DNA of 64,000 bases from Pseudomonas sp. FP2335 (GCF_030687535.1 NZ_CP117437.1:3803501-3867500), one strand, 5' to 3'; counted from the stretch's first letter, positions 29,701 to 41,073 are shown. The notes: generated by a model from the letters alone, not told the origin. Translations and numbers: made by a program.

Positions 29701-29974
29701 ACGCCTGGCCGAACATGGCGATGCGCTCAAAGCCGCGATGGAGGCCGGTTACACGCGTTTTCGCCCGGTGTGCATGACCGCCCTGGCGATGATCATCGGC
29801 ATGTTGCCACTGGCCCTTTCCGAAGAACAAAACGCCCCCCTTGGCCGGGCGGTGATCGGTGGGTTGATCTTCGCAACCATCGCCACCCTGTTGTTTGTCC
29901 CCGTGGTCTTCAGCCTGGTCCACGGTCGTCACCCTACTCGCGCAGTTGCTGGAGAAACCCCACATGTCGCCTGA
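26753..29974 (+). CDS. RND efflux transporter permease (HAE-1/acriflavine resistance type)
   Basis: The 1073-residue inner-membrane pump has 12 helices with two large periplasmic loops. It keeps family landmarks: N-terminal PTDVFPDIGIPVV, the helix-4 motif GILVDDATVTIENI with the Asp pair of the proton relay, and repeated C-terminal halves. GGAGG lies seven bases before ATG 26753. It is first in a three-gene operon with its fusion protein (overlap 11 bases) and outer-membrane channel. Homologues export drugs or aromatics; the substrate here is open. A His/Glu-rich loop (HHPEDEFINHHEGEQHAKPRH) is an odd insertion near residue 500-520. Confidence 0.93.
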   Translation: MLGLVKTALQKPYTFIVLAIFICIIGPMAALRTPTDVFPDIGIPVVAVVWQYNGLSPDAMAGRVIYTYERSLSTTVNDIEHIESQSLPGMGIVKIFFQPGVDIRTANAQVTAVSQTVLKQMPPGITPPLILNYSASTVPILQLAFSSPSLSEAKIRDLVQNNIRLPLSALPGLAMPTPMGGKQRQITLDLDPQALAAKGLSAQDVGTALALQNQIIPVGTAKLGPNEYTILLNNSPKAIDELNDLPIKTVDGALITIGQVAHVRDGSPPQTNIVRVDGHRAVLMPALKNGSISTLSIIDGIRQMLPRIDETLPPSLKTSLLGDASVFVKQSVGSVAQEGIIAALLTSAMILLFLGSWRSTLIIAASIPLAVLSAIALLAVSGQTLNVMTLGGLALAVGILVDDATVTIENINWHLEQGKAVKTAILDGAAQIVGPAFVSLLCICIVFVPMFMLQGIAGYLFRPMALAVIFAMASSFILSRTLVPTLAMFLLKPHTPEPGAGHHPEDEFINHHEGEQHAKPRHAALQAVLNFQQGFERHFSNIRDTYHSLLLLALGNRKRFIVGFLACVLASFLLLPSLGQDFFPVTDAGALALHVRLPLGTRIEESAAAFDRIEARIREVIPSDELDTIVDNIGIPLSGIDMAYSSSGTIGPQDGDIQVSLKPHHAPTADYVKKLREALPQSFPGSHFAFLPADISSQILNFGAPAPLDVKISGRNDAENRAYAVELERRLQHVPGIADLRIQQSTGYPSLQVNVDRLRANGLGITERDVTNSMVASLAGSSQTAPTFWLNPANGVSYSIVAATPQYRLDSLPSLEALPVTGADGQSQILGGVADISRVQSPAVVTHYNIEPTLDLYANVQGRDLGGVARDVQKVLDDTASMRPKGATISLHGQIDALHEAFSGLSLGLLGAVVLIYLLIVVNFQSWADPFVIITALPAALAGIVWMLFLSGTSLSVPALTGAILCMGVATANSILVVSFCRERLAEHGDALKAAMEAGYTRFRPVCMTALAMIIGMLPLALSEEQNAPLGRAVIGGLIFATIATLLFVPVVFSLVHGRHPTRAVAGETPHVA

Positions 29975-31133
29975 TCACAAACCCTCGCGCAAGCGTCTGA
30001 TGCTCATGGGTGTCGGCGGCCTGACCCTGGCCGCCCTGCTGGTCGCCAACGGCCTGCACGCCCGCACGTTGCATGAACAAGCAGTGACCGCCTGGACGGA
30101 AACCGCTGCCATTCCCCAGGTGCTGGTGTTCCAGCCGCAACAGAACGCCGCCGGCGATACCCTGCGGTTGCCGGCGCACCTGGAAGCGTGGAGCAAGGCA
30201 CCGATCCACGCGCGGGTCAGCGGCTATTTGAAGGACTGGAAAGCCGACATCGGCACCCAGGTCAAGGCCGGGCAGGTTCTCGCCGAAATCGACAGCCCTG
30301 ACCTCGACCAGCAACTGGCCCAAGCCCATGCACGACTGGTGCAGGAACAAGCCAACGCACGCCTGGCGCAAACCACCGCGACCCGCTGGCAAAACCTGCT
30401 GGCCAGCCACTCGGTGTCACGCCAGGAGGCCGATGAAAAAACCTCCAACGCCGCCGCCGCGAAGGCCAACGCCGACGCCGCCGCCGCCGACTGCGCGCGC
30501 CTGTCGGCCCTGGCCAGCTACAAGACCATCCGCGCACCGTTCGCCGGCACCATCACCGCACGCAACACCGACATCGGCCAGTTGATCAAGGCCGATACCG
30601 ACAGCGATCCGGAGTTGTTCAACATCGCCGACACTCACCAACTGCGCCTGTATGTGCCGGTGCCGCAGAACTATGCCGCGGTGATCCACCCGGGCCTTGA
30701 AGCCGAACTGACGGTGCCCGAGCATCCTGGCCAACACTTCAAGGCGCGGCTGATCGGCGACTCCACCGCCATCGACCGCCGCTCCGGCACCCTGCTCGCA
30801 CAGTTCGTCGCCGACAACCCCAACGGCGAACTGCTGCCCGGTGACTACGCCGAGGCGACGCTGCCGATTCCGGCCGACACCCACGGCGTGAGCATCCCGG
30901 CCAGTGCGCTGATCTTCCGCGCCCAAGGCACTCAGGTCGCGGTGCTGGATGCGCACAACCACGTGCACCTGCAAACCATCCACATCGGCCTCGACCTCGG
31001 CGAACGCCTGGTGATCGACCAGGGCCTCAAACCCGCCGACCGAGTGGTCGACAATCCGCCCGATGCCCTGCGCGAAGGCGATCCGGTGCAACTGGCGGAC
31101 GCCAGCGGAGGTGCCCATGCGCCCAAGGCTTAA
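29964..31133 (+). CDS. RND periplasmic adaptor (membrane fusion protein)
   Basis: The 389-residue product has an N-terminal anchor (LMLMGVGGLTLAALLVANGL), a lipoyl half motif (VSGYLKDWKADIGTQVKAGQVLAEIDSPDL), a helical hairpin and the second lipoyl half (IRAPFAGTITARNTDIGQLI). It bridges the permease and the outer-membrane channel. The ATG overlaps the permease gene by 11 bases, so expression is coupled. Confidence 0.92.
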   Translation: MSPDHKPSRKRLMLMGVGGLTLAALLVANGLHARTLHEQAVTAWTETAAIPQVLVFQPQQNAAGDTLRLPAHLEAWSKAPIHARVSGYLKDWKADIGTQVKAGQVLAEIDSPDLDQQLAQAHARLVQEQANARLAQTTATRWQNLLASHSVSRQEADEKTSNAAAAKANADAAAADCARLSALASYKTIRAPFAGTITARNTDIGQLIKADTDSDPELFNIADTHQLRLYVPVPQNYAAVIHPGLEAELTVPEHPGQHFKARLIGDSTAIDRRSGTLLAQFVADNPNGELLPGDYAEATLPIPADTHGVSIPASALIFRAQGTQVAVLDAHNHVHLQTIHIGLDLGERLVIDQGLKPADRVVDNPPDALREGDPVQLADASGGAHAPKA

Positions 31134-32535
31134 CCCCCTCGCCGCCTTGATGCTGCTGGCCTTGCAGGGCTGCTCCATGGCACCGACCTATCAAGTGCCC
31201 TCGGTCAACCTGCCGGCGGGCTATCGCGAACAGACCCGCGATGGCCCATGGCACAGCGCGCAACCGGCCGACACTTTGGCGCCGGCATGGTGGAAGCTCT
31301 ACAACGATGCGCGCCTGAACGACCTGCAACAGCAACTGCTCAAGGCCAACCCGGACCTCGCGGCGGCACTGGCCCACTTCGATGCGTCCCAGGCATACGC
31401 CAGCCAATTGCATGCCGGGCTGTTCCCGCAAATCAGCGCCAGTGCGCAGCCACTGCGCCAACGGCAATCCGACTCGCGACCGCTGCGGGGCAGCACCCAG
31501 CCATCGGTGTACAACAGCAATACCGCCGGGTTTTCGTTGAGCTACGACCTGGACCTGTGGGGCAGAGTCCGCAACCAGGTCGCCGCCGGCGATGCCCAGG
31601 CACAGGCCTCTGGCGACGACCTGGCAGTGGCCCGCTTGAGCCTGCAGCATCAGTTGGCGAGCTTGTATGTGCAGCTCAACGGGCTGGATGCACAGGCACG
31701 CATTCTCAACAGCTCGCTGGAGGACTTCAGCCAGGCATTGCAACTGACCCGCAGCCGCTATGAAGGCCAGATCGCCTCGGAACTGGACCTGACCCGCGCA
31801 CAAAACCAACTGGCCGAAGCCAAGGCGCAATTGGATGACATCCACGGCCAGCGCAACCTCACTGAGCATGCGATAGGCGAATTGGTCGGTGTGGCGGCCA
31901 GCGATTTCACGCTACCGCCGAGCCCACAGTTGATCGCGCTGCCGCAGATCCCAACGCAGTTGCCCAGCCACCTGCTGCAACGTCGCCCGGACATTGCCGC
32001 AGCAGAACGACGAGTGTTCGCCGCCAATGCCAATATCGGCGTGGCCAAGGCGGCGTGGTACCCGGATTTCAGCTTGACCGGCTTGATCGGCGGGCAGACC
32101 CAAGGCGTCGGCAACCTGCTTTCGGCAGGCAATCGCTATTGGGCGCTGGGGCCGCTGGTCAACTTGCCGATCTTCGACGGCGGTCGTTTGAGCGCCAATG
32201 AACGCCAAGCCAAGGCCGAATTCGAAGAAGCCTCGGCGCAGTACCGCAGCCACGTGTTGAGAGCCGTGCGCGAAGTCGAAGACAACCTGGCGCAACTGCG
32301 GGATTTGCAGCAGCAAGCCCAGGATGAACAAGCGGCGGCAGATGCGGCGCAGCATACCCAAGCGCTGGCGATGAACAGCTACCAGGCGGGCGCCGTGAGT
32401 TACCTGGATGTGGTGACCGCCCAAACCGCCGCGTTGCAGGCACAGCGGACATTACAGGCGGTGCAAACGCGGCAGTTGCAAGCAAGTGTCGGCCTGCTCA
32501 CCGCCCTCGGCGGCGGCTGGCACAACACCTTGTAG
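31117..32535 (+). CDS. Outer-membrane efflux lipoprotein of the OprM/NodT family
   Basis: The 472-residue product has a lipobox (LMLLALQGC, Cys19) and two OEP repeats typical of TolC-like trimeric channels (NSSLEDFSQALQLTRSRYEGQIASELDLTRAQ and the C-terminal YQAGAVSYLDVVTAQTAALQAQRTL). The start at 31117 overlaps the adaptor gene by 17 bases. The stop codon TAG lies inside the arm of a large palindromic repeat. Confidence 0.92.
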   Translation: MRPRLNPLAALMLLALQGCSMAPTYQVPSVNLPAGYREQTRDGPWHSAQPADTLAPAWWKLYNDARLNDLQQQLLKANPDLAAALAHFDASQAYASQLHAGLFPQISASAQPLRQRQSDSRPLRGSTQPSVYNSNTAGFSLSYDLDLWGRVRNQVAAGDAQAQASGDDLAVARLSLQHQLASLYVQLNGLDAQARILNSSLEDFSQALQLTRSRYEGQIASELDLTRAQNQLAEAKAQLDDIHGQRNLTEHAIGELVGVAASDFTLPPSPQLIALPQIPTQLPSHLLQRRPDIAAAERRVFAANANIGVAKAAWYPDFSLTGLIGGQTQGVGNLLSAGNRYWALGPLVNLPIFDGGRLSANERQAKAEFEEASAQYRSHVLRAVREVEDNLAQLRDLQQQAQDEQAAADAAQHTQALAMNSYQAGAVSYLDVVTAQTAALQAQRTLQAVQTRQLQASVGLLTALGGGWHNTL

Positions 32536-32664
32536 TGAGCGGGCTTGCCCGCGCTGGGGGGCGAAGCCGCCCCAAATCCAGACGCCTCGGTCTTTCTGAT
32601 ACACCGCGGCGGACCGTTTGGGGCGGCTTCGCCCCCCAGCGCGGGGCTTGCCCGCTCACTACAA
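32530..32664. repeat. Large inverted repeat of a second family (GAGCGGGCTTGCCCGCGCTGG type)
   Basis: Arms TTGTAGTGAGCGGGCTTGCC and, inverted, GGGCTTGCCCGCTCACTACA enclose a second inverted pair (GGGGCGAAGCCGCCCC and its complement). It lies between the convergent efflux operon and amidase gene and includes the outer-membrane gene's stop. It probably doubles as a bidirectional terminator. Confidence 0.85.
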
Positions 32665-33948
32665 TCAGGCGGCGAGTTTGCCGTTGGCGATAGCAGCAGA
32701 AGCGGCAACCATTGCGCGCAGCAACACCGCACAGCCCGCCGCCAGATCATCCGGGGCAGCATTCTCGATTTCGTTATGGCTGATACCCCCTTCACACGGC
32801 ACAAAAATCATCCCCGCCGGGCCCAGCTCGGCGACGAAGATCGCGTCGTGCCCTGCCCCGCTGACAATATCCATGTTCGACAGGCCCAACCCGTTCGCCG
32901 CATCCCGCACCGCGTCCACGCAGCCCTTATCGAAATACAGCGGCGGGAAGTCCGCCGTCGGCACCATCTCGAACGTCAGGCCATGCTTGGCACAGGTGTC
33001 GTCGATCACCTGGCGTACCTGGGCGATCATCGAATCCAACCGCGCCGGTTCCAGATGACGGAAGTCCAGGGTCATGCGTACTTCGCCAGGAATCACGTTG
33101 CGTGAACCGGGGTAAGCCTGCAGGCAACCCACTGTCCCACACGCATGAGGCTGATGCCCCAACGCCGCGGCATTCACCGCGGCCACCACGGCCGCCGCAC
33201 CGACCAGGGCATCCTTGCGCAGGTGCATCGGCGTCGGCCCTGCATGGGCTTCAACGCCGCGCAACTTCAGGTCGAACCACTTCTGCCCCAACGCGCCGAG
33301 CACCACGCCGATGGTCTTTTTCTCGTCCTCAAGAATCGGCCCCTGCTCGATATGTGCCTCGAAATAGGCGCCAACCTTGTGCCCGCTCTCCGGTCGTGTA
33401 CCCGCGTAACCAATGGCATTCAACGCATCGCCGACCGAGACGCCATCGGCATCCTGCTTGGCCAGGGTATCGGCCAAGGTAAACTTCTGCGCAAACACTC
33501 CCGAGCCCATCATGCACGGAGGAAAGCGCGAGCCTTCTTCATTGGTCCAGACCACCACTTCCAACGGCGCTTCGGTTTCCACCTTGAGGTCATTGAGGGT
33601 GCGCAGGACTTCCACACCGGCGAGCACGCCGAAGCATCCGTCGAACTTGCCACCCGTGGGCTGGGTATCGATGTGGCTGCCGGTCATCACCGGGGGCAGG
33701 TTGGGGTTGCGACCAGGACGACGGGCGAAGATGTTGCCGATGCCGTCGACCGTCACCGTGCAACCGGCGTCTTCGCACCATTGCACGAACAGGTCGCGGG
33801 CCTGACGGTCGAGGTCGGTAAGGGCCAGGCGACACACGCCGCCCTTGGGCGTGGCGCCGAGCCTGGCCAGGTCCATCAGCGACTGCCACAGGCGGTCACG
33901 GTTGATGTGCTGATGGGGCGATTGCAGAACGTCGAGGGCAGCGTTCAT
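32665..33948 (-). CDS. Hydantoinase/carbamoylase family amidase (beta-ureidopropionase type)
   Basis: The 427-residue M20-family enzyme has metal-binding landmarks: GSHIDTQPTGGKFDG (His and Asp), EEGSRFPP (Glu pair) and a C-terminal SGAGHDA with a His ligand. It cleaves N-carbamoyl amino acids; within this cluster the likely substrate is N-carbamoyl-beta-alanine, the last step of reductive pyrimidine breakdown. It faces the same way as the NCS1 transporter gene upstream (60 bases). Confidence 0.9.
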   Translation of the reverse strand: MNAALDVLQSPHQHINRDRLWQSLMDLARLGATPKGGVCRLALTDLDRQARDLFVQWCEDAGCTVTVDGIGNIFARRPGRNPNLPPVMTGSHIDTQPTGGKFDGCFGVLAGVEVLRTLNDLKVETEAPLEVVVWTNEEGSRFPPCMMGSGVFAQKFTLADTLAKQDADGVSVGDALNAIGYAGTRPESGHKVGAYFEAHIEQGPILEDEKKTIGVVLGALGQKWFDLKLRGVEAHAGPTPMHLRKDALVGAAAVVAAVNAAALGHQPHACGTVGCLQAYPGSRNVIPGEVRMTLDFRHLEPARLDSMIAQVRQVIDDTCAKHGLTFEMVPTADFPPLYFDKGCVDAVRDAANGLGLSNMDIVSGAGHDAIFVAELGPAGMIFVPCEGGISHNEIENAAPDDLAAGCAVLLRAMVAASAAIANGKLAA

Positions 33949-34008
33949 TGGGGATCTCCTCAGGCTACATTTCTTATGGATTGAACCCTTTGCAACAGTG
34001 AAAAGAGG

Positions 34009-35490
34009 TCAAGTCTTGACGGCAACCGGACTGGCCCCGCGCTTGGCATTCAAGCCGTAATACAACAACCCACCCAACGCCGAGCCGGTAAACCAGCCGT
34101 AGCTGTAGAACCAGCTGAACGCATCGCTGCCCAACGACAGCAACGTCAGCACCACAGGCACGCCAAACGCGATAAACCCGCTCCAGTTCCACGCCGGGTA
34201 CACGTCATCGCGGTACAAACCGGCAAGGTCGAGTTGTTGTTTGCGGGTGATGAAGTAGTCCACCACCATGATCCCGGCGATCGGTCCCAGCAGGCTCGAA
34301 TAGCCGAGCAACCAGTTGGAGTAGACGGTCTCCAGGCTCACATCGGAAACGATCAGCCCGAGCTTTTTCAGCAGTTCATGCCCCATCAACACCAGCCCCA
34401 CCAACCCGGTGAGAATCACCGCCGTGGTGCGGTTGATCAGCTTGGGCGCGATGTTCTGGAAGTCATTGGTCGGCGAGACAATGTTCGCCGCCGTATTGGT
34501 GGACAGGGTCGCGATGATGATCAGCAACATTGCAATCGCCACCCACACCGGGCTCTGGATATGCCCGATCAACGTCACCGGGTCGGACACACTCACGCCG
34601 ACCAGTTTCACCGACGCCGCGGTCATGATCACGCCGAGGGCGGCGAACAGGAACATGGTCAGCGGCAGGCCGAAGATTTGCCCGAGGATCTGGTCTTTCT
34701 GGCTTTTCGCGTAGCGGCTGAAGTCGGGAATATTCAGCGACAAGGTGGCCCAGAAGCCCACCATTGCGGTCAGGCCGGCCATGAAGTAACCGGTGAGGCT
34801 CGCGCCTTCCGGGCGTTTCGGCGGGATCGCCATCAACTCGCTGATGGACACATTGGGCATCGCCCACACCAGCAAACCAATCCCGACCGCCACCAACAGC
34901 GGTGCCGAGAGGGTCTCCAGGCGCTTGATCGACTCGGCGCCGCGCAGCACCACCCAGAGGTTCAACGTCCAGAAAATCATGAAGCCGATCACTTCGCCGG
35001 TACCCCCGAGGGACTTCCAGCCCTCGAAAACCGAGCCCAGGAACAGGTGGATCGCGAGCCCGCCAAACATCGTCTGGATACCAAACCAGCCGCACGCCAC
35101 CAGCGCGCGGATCAGGCACGGCACGTTGGAGCCAAGAATGCCGAACGACGAACGCAGCAACACCGGGAATGGAATCCCGTACTTGGTGCCAGGAAAGGCA
35201 TTGAGGGTCAGCGGGATCAGCACCACGATGTTGGCCAGCAAAATCGCCATCAGCGCCTCGCCCACCGACAAGCCGAAATACGCCGTCAGCACGCCACCCA
35301 GCGTATAGGTGGGCACGCAGATCGACATGCCGACCCACAGCGCGGTGATGTGCCATTTGTTCCAGGTTCGTTCATGCACCTTGGTCGGTGCCATGTCGTG
35401 GTTATAGCGCGGGCTGTCGAGGACGTCGGGGCCGGCGTCGAGTTCGTACAGGCCGTTGCGTTCAATGACTTGCGATCTGTTCTGTTGCAT
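34009..35490 (-). CDS. NCS1 family nucleobase/hydantoin transporter
   Basis: The 493-residue product has about 12 membrane segments and NCS1 landmarks such as NAFPGTKYGIPFPVLLRSSFG and the helix NIPDFSRYAKSQ. It takes up uracil, hydantoin or a related compound with a cation. The ATG at 35490 has GGAG six bases upstream; the frame to 35526 lacks an RBS. It is divergent from the dihydropyrimidinase gene across a 590-bp AT-rich region and leads the transporter-amidase pair. Confidence 0.9.
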   Translation of the reverse strand: MQQNRSQVIERNGLYELDAGPDVLDSPRYNHDMAPTKVHERTWNKWHITALWVGMSICVPTYTLGGVLTAYFGLSVGEALMAILLANIVVLIPLTLNAFPGTKYGIPFPVLLRSSFGILGSNVPCLIRALVACGWFGIQTMFGGLAIHLFLGSVFEGWKSLGGTGEVIGFMIFWTLNLWVVLRGAESIKRLETLSAPLLVAVGIGLLVWAMPNVSISELMAIPPKRPEGASLTGYFMAGLTAMVGFWATLSLNIPDFSRYAKSQKDQILGQIFGLPLTMFLFAALGVIMTAASVKLVGVSVSDPVTLIGHIQSPVWVAIAMLLIIIATLSTNTAANIVSPTNDFQNIAPKLINRTTAVILTGLVGLVLMGHELLKKLGLIVSDVSLETVYSNWLLGYSSLLGPIAGIMVVDYFITRKQQLDLAGLYRDDVYPAWNWSGFIAFGVPVVLTLLSLGSDAFSWFYSYGWFTGSALGGLLYYGLNAKRGASPVAVKT

Positions 35491-37520
<2,030 letters not shown>

Positions 37521-37620
37521 CACCGCCTTCGCGAGCAAGCCCGCTCCCACACTGACTGTATTCACAAATAAAAATATGTGAACCCAATCCAATGTGGGAG
37601 CGGGCTTGCTCGCGAAGAGG
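37521..37620. repeat. REP pair (REPIN), copy 2, inside the pyrimidine operon
   Basis: CTTCGCGAGCAAGCCCGCTC and its inverse, 29-30 bases each, flank a short AT-rich middle between dihydropyrimidinase and preT. Confidence 0.9.
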
Positions 37621-37688
37621 CCAGCACAAGCAACACAAAAACCAATGCCCATCAGAGGCAGCACCTCAATAACCGTGAGGCCACCACC

Positions 37689-39056
37689 GTGATCCAGACC
37701 CTGACCCACCTCCCCCATCCCACCGAAGATGGACCCACCCTCGCCGGCCACTTCACCGACCTGGCACCGCCCCTCAACGCCCGCCAGGCCCAACTGGAAG
37801 CCTCGCGCTGCCTGTACTGCTACGACGCGCCGTGCGTGAACGCATGCCCCAGTGAGATCGACATCCCGTCGTTCATCCGCAACATCCACACCGACAACGT
37901 GCAAGGCGCCGCGCAGAAAATCCTCTCGGCCAACATCCTCGGCGGCAGCTGCGCGCGGGTTTGCCCCACCGAAATCCTGTGCCAGCAAGCCTGCGTGCGC
38001 AACAACGCCGAGGAATGCGCCCCCGTGCTGATCGGCCTGCTGCAACGCTACGCCGTGGACAACGCGCACTTCAGCGAACACCCGTTCCACCGCGCGGCGT
38101 CCACCGGCAAGCGCATCGCCGTGGTCGGCGCCGGGCCCGCCGGTCTGGCCTGTGCCCATCGCAGCGCCCAGCACGGCCATGACGTGGTGATCTTCGAAGC
38201 CCGGGAAAAAGCCGGCGGCCTGAATGAATACGGGATCGCCAAGTACAAACTGGTGGATGACTTCGCCCAGAAGGAACTGGATTTCCTCCTGCAGATCGGC
38301 GGCATCGAGATCCGCCACGGCCAGCGCCTGGGCGACAACCTCACGCTGAGCGACCTGCACCAGCAGTTCGACGCAGTGTTCCTCGGCCTCGGCCTGGCTG
38401 CCAGCAAACAACTGGGCCTGCCCCATGAAGATGCCCCCGGGCTGCTCGCCGCCACCGACTACATCCGCGAACTGCGCCAGGCCGATGACCTCACCCAACT
38501 GCCCCTGGCCGACCGTTGCATCGTGCTCGGCGCCGGCAACACCGCCATCGACATGGCCGTGCAGATGGCCCGCCTCGGCGCCCGCGATGTAAACCTGGTG
38601 TACCGCCGTGGCCTGGCGGACATGGGCGCCACCCAGCATGAGCAGGACATCGCCAAAGCCAACCAGGTGCGCCTGCTGACCTGGGCCCAACCCGAAGAAG
38701 TCCTGCTGGATGACCAAGGCCACGTACGCGGCATGCGTTTCCTGCGCACACGCCTGGAAAACGGCCGCCTGCACCCCACCGGCGAAACCTTCGAACTGGC
38801 CGCCGATGCGATCTTCAAAGCTATCGGCCAAGGCTTCGACAACGCGGCGCTGCACGATCCACTGGCCCAGCAACTGCAACGCGTCGGCGAGCGGATCTTT
38901 GTCGACGAGCAGCTGCGCACCAGCATTCCCGGGGTGTATGCCGGCGGCGATTGCGTCAGCCTCGGCCAGGACCTCACCGTGCAGGCGGTGCAACACGGCA
39001 AGCTGGCAGCCATTGCCATGCACGCCCAACTAATGCTGAATATGGAGGCTGCGTAA
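37689..39056 (+). CDS. preT: NAD-dependent dihydropyrimidine dehydrogenase, flavoprotein subunit PreT
   Basis: The 455-residue subunit has an N-terminal ferredoxin-like region with Cys pairs (ASRCLYCYDAPCVNACPSEID and ...GGSCARVCPTEILCQQAC), then FAD ([14 protein letters not shown]) and NAD (VLGAGNTAIDMAV) units, like the GltD-type half of mammalian DPD. With PreA it reduces uracil and thymine. The start is GTG at 37689 with TGAGG upstream; the frame further upstream runs through the REP. Its stop overlaps preA by one base. Confidence 0.93.
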   Translation: MIQTLTHLPHPTEDGPTLAGHFTDLAPPLNARQAQLEASRCLYCYDAPCVNACPSEIDIPSFIRNIHTDNVQGAAQKILSANILGGSCARVCPTEILCQQACVRNNAEECAPVLIGLLQRYAVDNAHFSEHPFHRAASTGKRIAVVGAGPAGLACAHRSAQHGHDVVIFEAREKAGGLNEYGIAKYKLVDDFAQKELDFLLQIGGIEIRHGQRLGDNLTLSDLHQQFDAVFLGLGLAASKQLGLPHEDAPGLLAATDYIRELRQADDLTQLPLADRCIVLGAGNTAIDMAVQMARLGARDVNLVYRRGLADMGATQHEQDIAKANQVRLLTWAQPEEVLLDDQGHVRGMRFLRTRLENGRLHPTGETFELAADAIFKAIGQGFDNAALHDPLAQQLQRVGERIFVDEQLRTSIPGVYAGGDCVSLGQDLTVQAVQHGKLAAIAMHAQLMLNMEAA

Positions 39057-40330
39057 TGGCCGATCTCTCGATTGTGTTCGCCGGTATCAAAGCCCCCAAT
39101 CCATTCTGGCTGGCCTCTGCGCCACCCACCGACAAGGCCTACAACGTAGTCCGCGCCTTCGAAGCCGGCTGGGGCGGCGTGGTCTGGAAAACCCTGGGTG
39201 AAGACCCGGCGGCGGTCAACGTGTCGTCACGTTACTCGGCGCACTACGGCGCCAACCGCGAAGTGCTGGGCATCAACAATATCGAGCTGATCACCGACCG
39301 CTCCCTGGAGGTCAACCTGCGGGAAATCACCCAGGTGAAAAAAGACTGGCCCGACCGCGCGCTGATCGTCTCGCTGATGGTGCCGTGTGTGGAGCAATCC
39401 TGGAAAAACATCCTGCCCCTGGTGGAAGCCACCGGCTGCGACGGTATCGAGCTGAACTTCGGCTGCCCCCACGGCATGCCCGAGCGCGGCATGGGCGCAG
39501 CGGTCGGCCAAGTGCCGGAGTACGTCGAGCAGGTGACGCGCTGGTGCAAGACGTATTGCTCGCTGCCGGTGATCGTCAAGCTCACACCGAATATCACCGA
39601 CATCCGCGTGGCGGCGCGGGCGGCCTATCGCGGCGGCGCGGATGCGGTGTCGCTGATCAACACCATCAACTCCATCACCAGCGTGGACCTGGAGCGCATG
39701 GTCGCCCTGCCCGTGGTCGGCAGCCAAAGCACCCACGGCGGTTATTGCGGCTCGGCGGTCAAGCCGATCGCGCTGAACATGGTCGCCGAAATTGCCCGCG
39801 ACCCGCAGACCCAGGGCCTGCCGATCTGCGGCATTGGCGGCATCGGCAACTGGCGCGATGCGGCGGAGTTCGTGGCCCTTGGCTGCGGCGCGGTGCAGGT
39901 GTGCACGGCGGCGATGCTGCATGGGTTCCGGATTGTGGAAGAGATGAAGGACGGGCTGTCGCGGTGGATGGACAGCCAGGGCTACAAGAGCTTGCAGGAA
40001 TTCTCCGGGCGGGCGGTGGGCAACACCACGGACTGGAAGTACCTCGACATCAACTACCAGGTCATCGCCAAGATCGATCAGGCGGCATGCATAGGTTGCG
40101 GACGTTGCCATATTGCCTGCGAGGACACCTCGCACCAGGCGATTGCGAGTTTGAAACAGGCGGATGGCACGCACCTATACGAGGTCATCGATGACGAGTG
40201 CGTGGGCTGCAACCTGTGCCAGATCACCTGCCCGGTAGCGGACTGCATCGAGATGGTGGCGATAGACACTGGCAAGCCGTATTTGAATTGGACGCAGGAC
40301 CCGCGTAATCCTTATCGGGAGGCTGTGTAG
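39056..40330 (+). CDS. preA: NAD-dependent dihydropyrimidine dehydrogenase, catalytic subunit PreA
   Basis: The 424-residue product is a dihydroorotate-dehydrogenase-like FMN barrel (FAGIKAPNPFWLASAPPTD...NFGCPHGMPERGMG) followed by two 4Fe-4S clusters at the C-terminus (CIGCGRCHIAC and CVGCNLCQITCPV). It reduces the 5,6 double bond of uracil and thymine using electrons from PreT. ATG 39056 lies in TAATG with the preT stop. Confidence 0.95.
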   Translation: MADLSIVFAGIKAPNPFWLASAPPTDKAYNVVRAFEAGWGGVVWKTLGEDPAAVNVSSRYSAHYGANREVLGINNIELITDRSLEVNLREITQVKKDWPDRALIVSLMVPCVEQSWKNILPLVEATGCDGIELNFGCPHGMPERGMGAAVGQVPEYVEQVTRWCKTYCSLPVIVKLTPNITDIRVAARAAYRGGADAVSLINTINSITSVDLERMVALPVVGSQSTHGGYCGSAVKPIALNMVAEIARDPQTQGLPICGIGGIGNWRDAAEFVALGCGAVQVCTAAMLHGFRIVEEMKDGLSRWMDSQGYKSLQEFSGRAVGNTTDWKYLDINYQVIAKIDQAACIGCGRCHIACEDTSHQAIASLKQADGTHLYEVIDDECVGCNLCQITCPVADCIEMVAIDTGKPYLNWTQDPRNPYREAV

Positions 40331-40339
40331 TCCTTTAAG

Positions 40340-40432
40340 CCGCCTTCGCGAGCAAGCCCGCTCCCACATTCAACCGCATTCCTCCAGATAAAATGCGGTC
40401 CACTGTGGGAGCGGGCTTGCTCGCGAAGAGGC
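40340..40432. repeat. REP pair (REPIN), copy 3
   Basis: CGCCTTCGCGAGCAAGCCCG and its inverse flank a short unique middle, between preA and the convergent TetR gene. Confidence 0.9.
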
Positions 40433-40452
40433 CCTCAGCCCCACCACAAAAA

Positions 40453-41073
40453 TCAGGGCTCCAACCCAATCCCGCGCAAAATCACCCCGGTCACCGTCTG
40501 GATCGCCCGCTCGAACTGCATATCCGACAACGGCTGGTGATCATTCAGAATCTTCACCTGGTGATCAAAGTCCGCGTAGTGCTGGGTCGACGCCCAGATC
40601 ATGTACAGCAGGCTCGACGGTTCCACCGGCAGGATGCGCTTGTCCTCCACCCACTGGCGAATCTTCGCCTCTTTCATCTTGGCCCAGTCGTACAGGCTGG
40701 CATCCAACGCCTCACCCAGTGTGGGCGCACCGTGGATGATTTCGTTGGCCCAGACTTTCGAGCCATACGGCCGCGTGCGCGAGCGTTGCATCTTGGCGCG
40801 GATGTAGCTGCTGAGCACCACGCGCGGGTCATCGAAGGTCTCGAAGCTCAGGGCGTCCTGCTTCCACACTTCCAGCAGGTCGAACAGCACCGCGCTGTAC
40901 AGCTCGCTCTTGGTGGTGAAGTAGTAGTGCAGGTTGGAACGCGGCAGTTGCACTTCTTCAGCGATGTCGGCCATGGCGGTGCTGCCATAGCCCTTTTCGG
41001 CGAAGATCTTCTCTGCCGCCAGCAGGATTTTCTCGACGTTGACCCGACGAATGCCAATCTTGTGATTGCCCAT
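40453..41073 (-). CDS. TetR family regulator, probable repressor of the pyrimidine cluster
   Basis: The 206-residue protein has an N-terminal helix-turn-helix (ILLAAEKIFAEKGYGSTAMADIAEEVQLPRSNLHYYF) and a RutR-like C-terminal domain with YDWAKMKEAKIRQWVEDKR. ATG 41073 has GGGGAG upstream; the frame to 41190 is an extension without RBS. In other pseudomonads a TetR gene sits with the same catabolic genes, so a role as their repressor is likely, possibly through the repeat at 35982-36007. Confidence 0.88.
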   Translation of the reverse strand: MGNHKIGIRRVNVEKILLAAEKIFAEKGYGSTAMADIAEEVQLPRSNLHYYFTTKSELYSAVLFDLLEVWKQDALSFETFDDPRVVLSSYIRAKMQRSRTRPYGSKVWANEIIHGAPTLGEALDASLYDWAKMKEAKIRQWVEDKRILPVEPSSLLYMIWASTQHYADFDHQVKILNDHQPLSDMQFERAIQTVTGVILRGIGLEP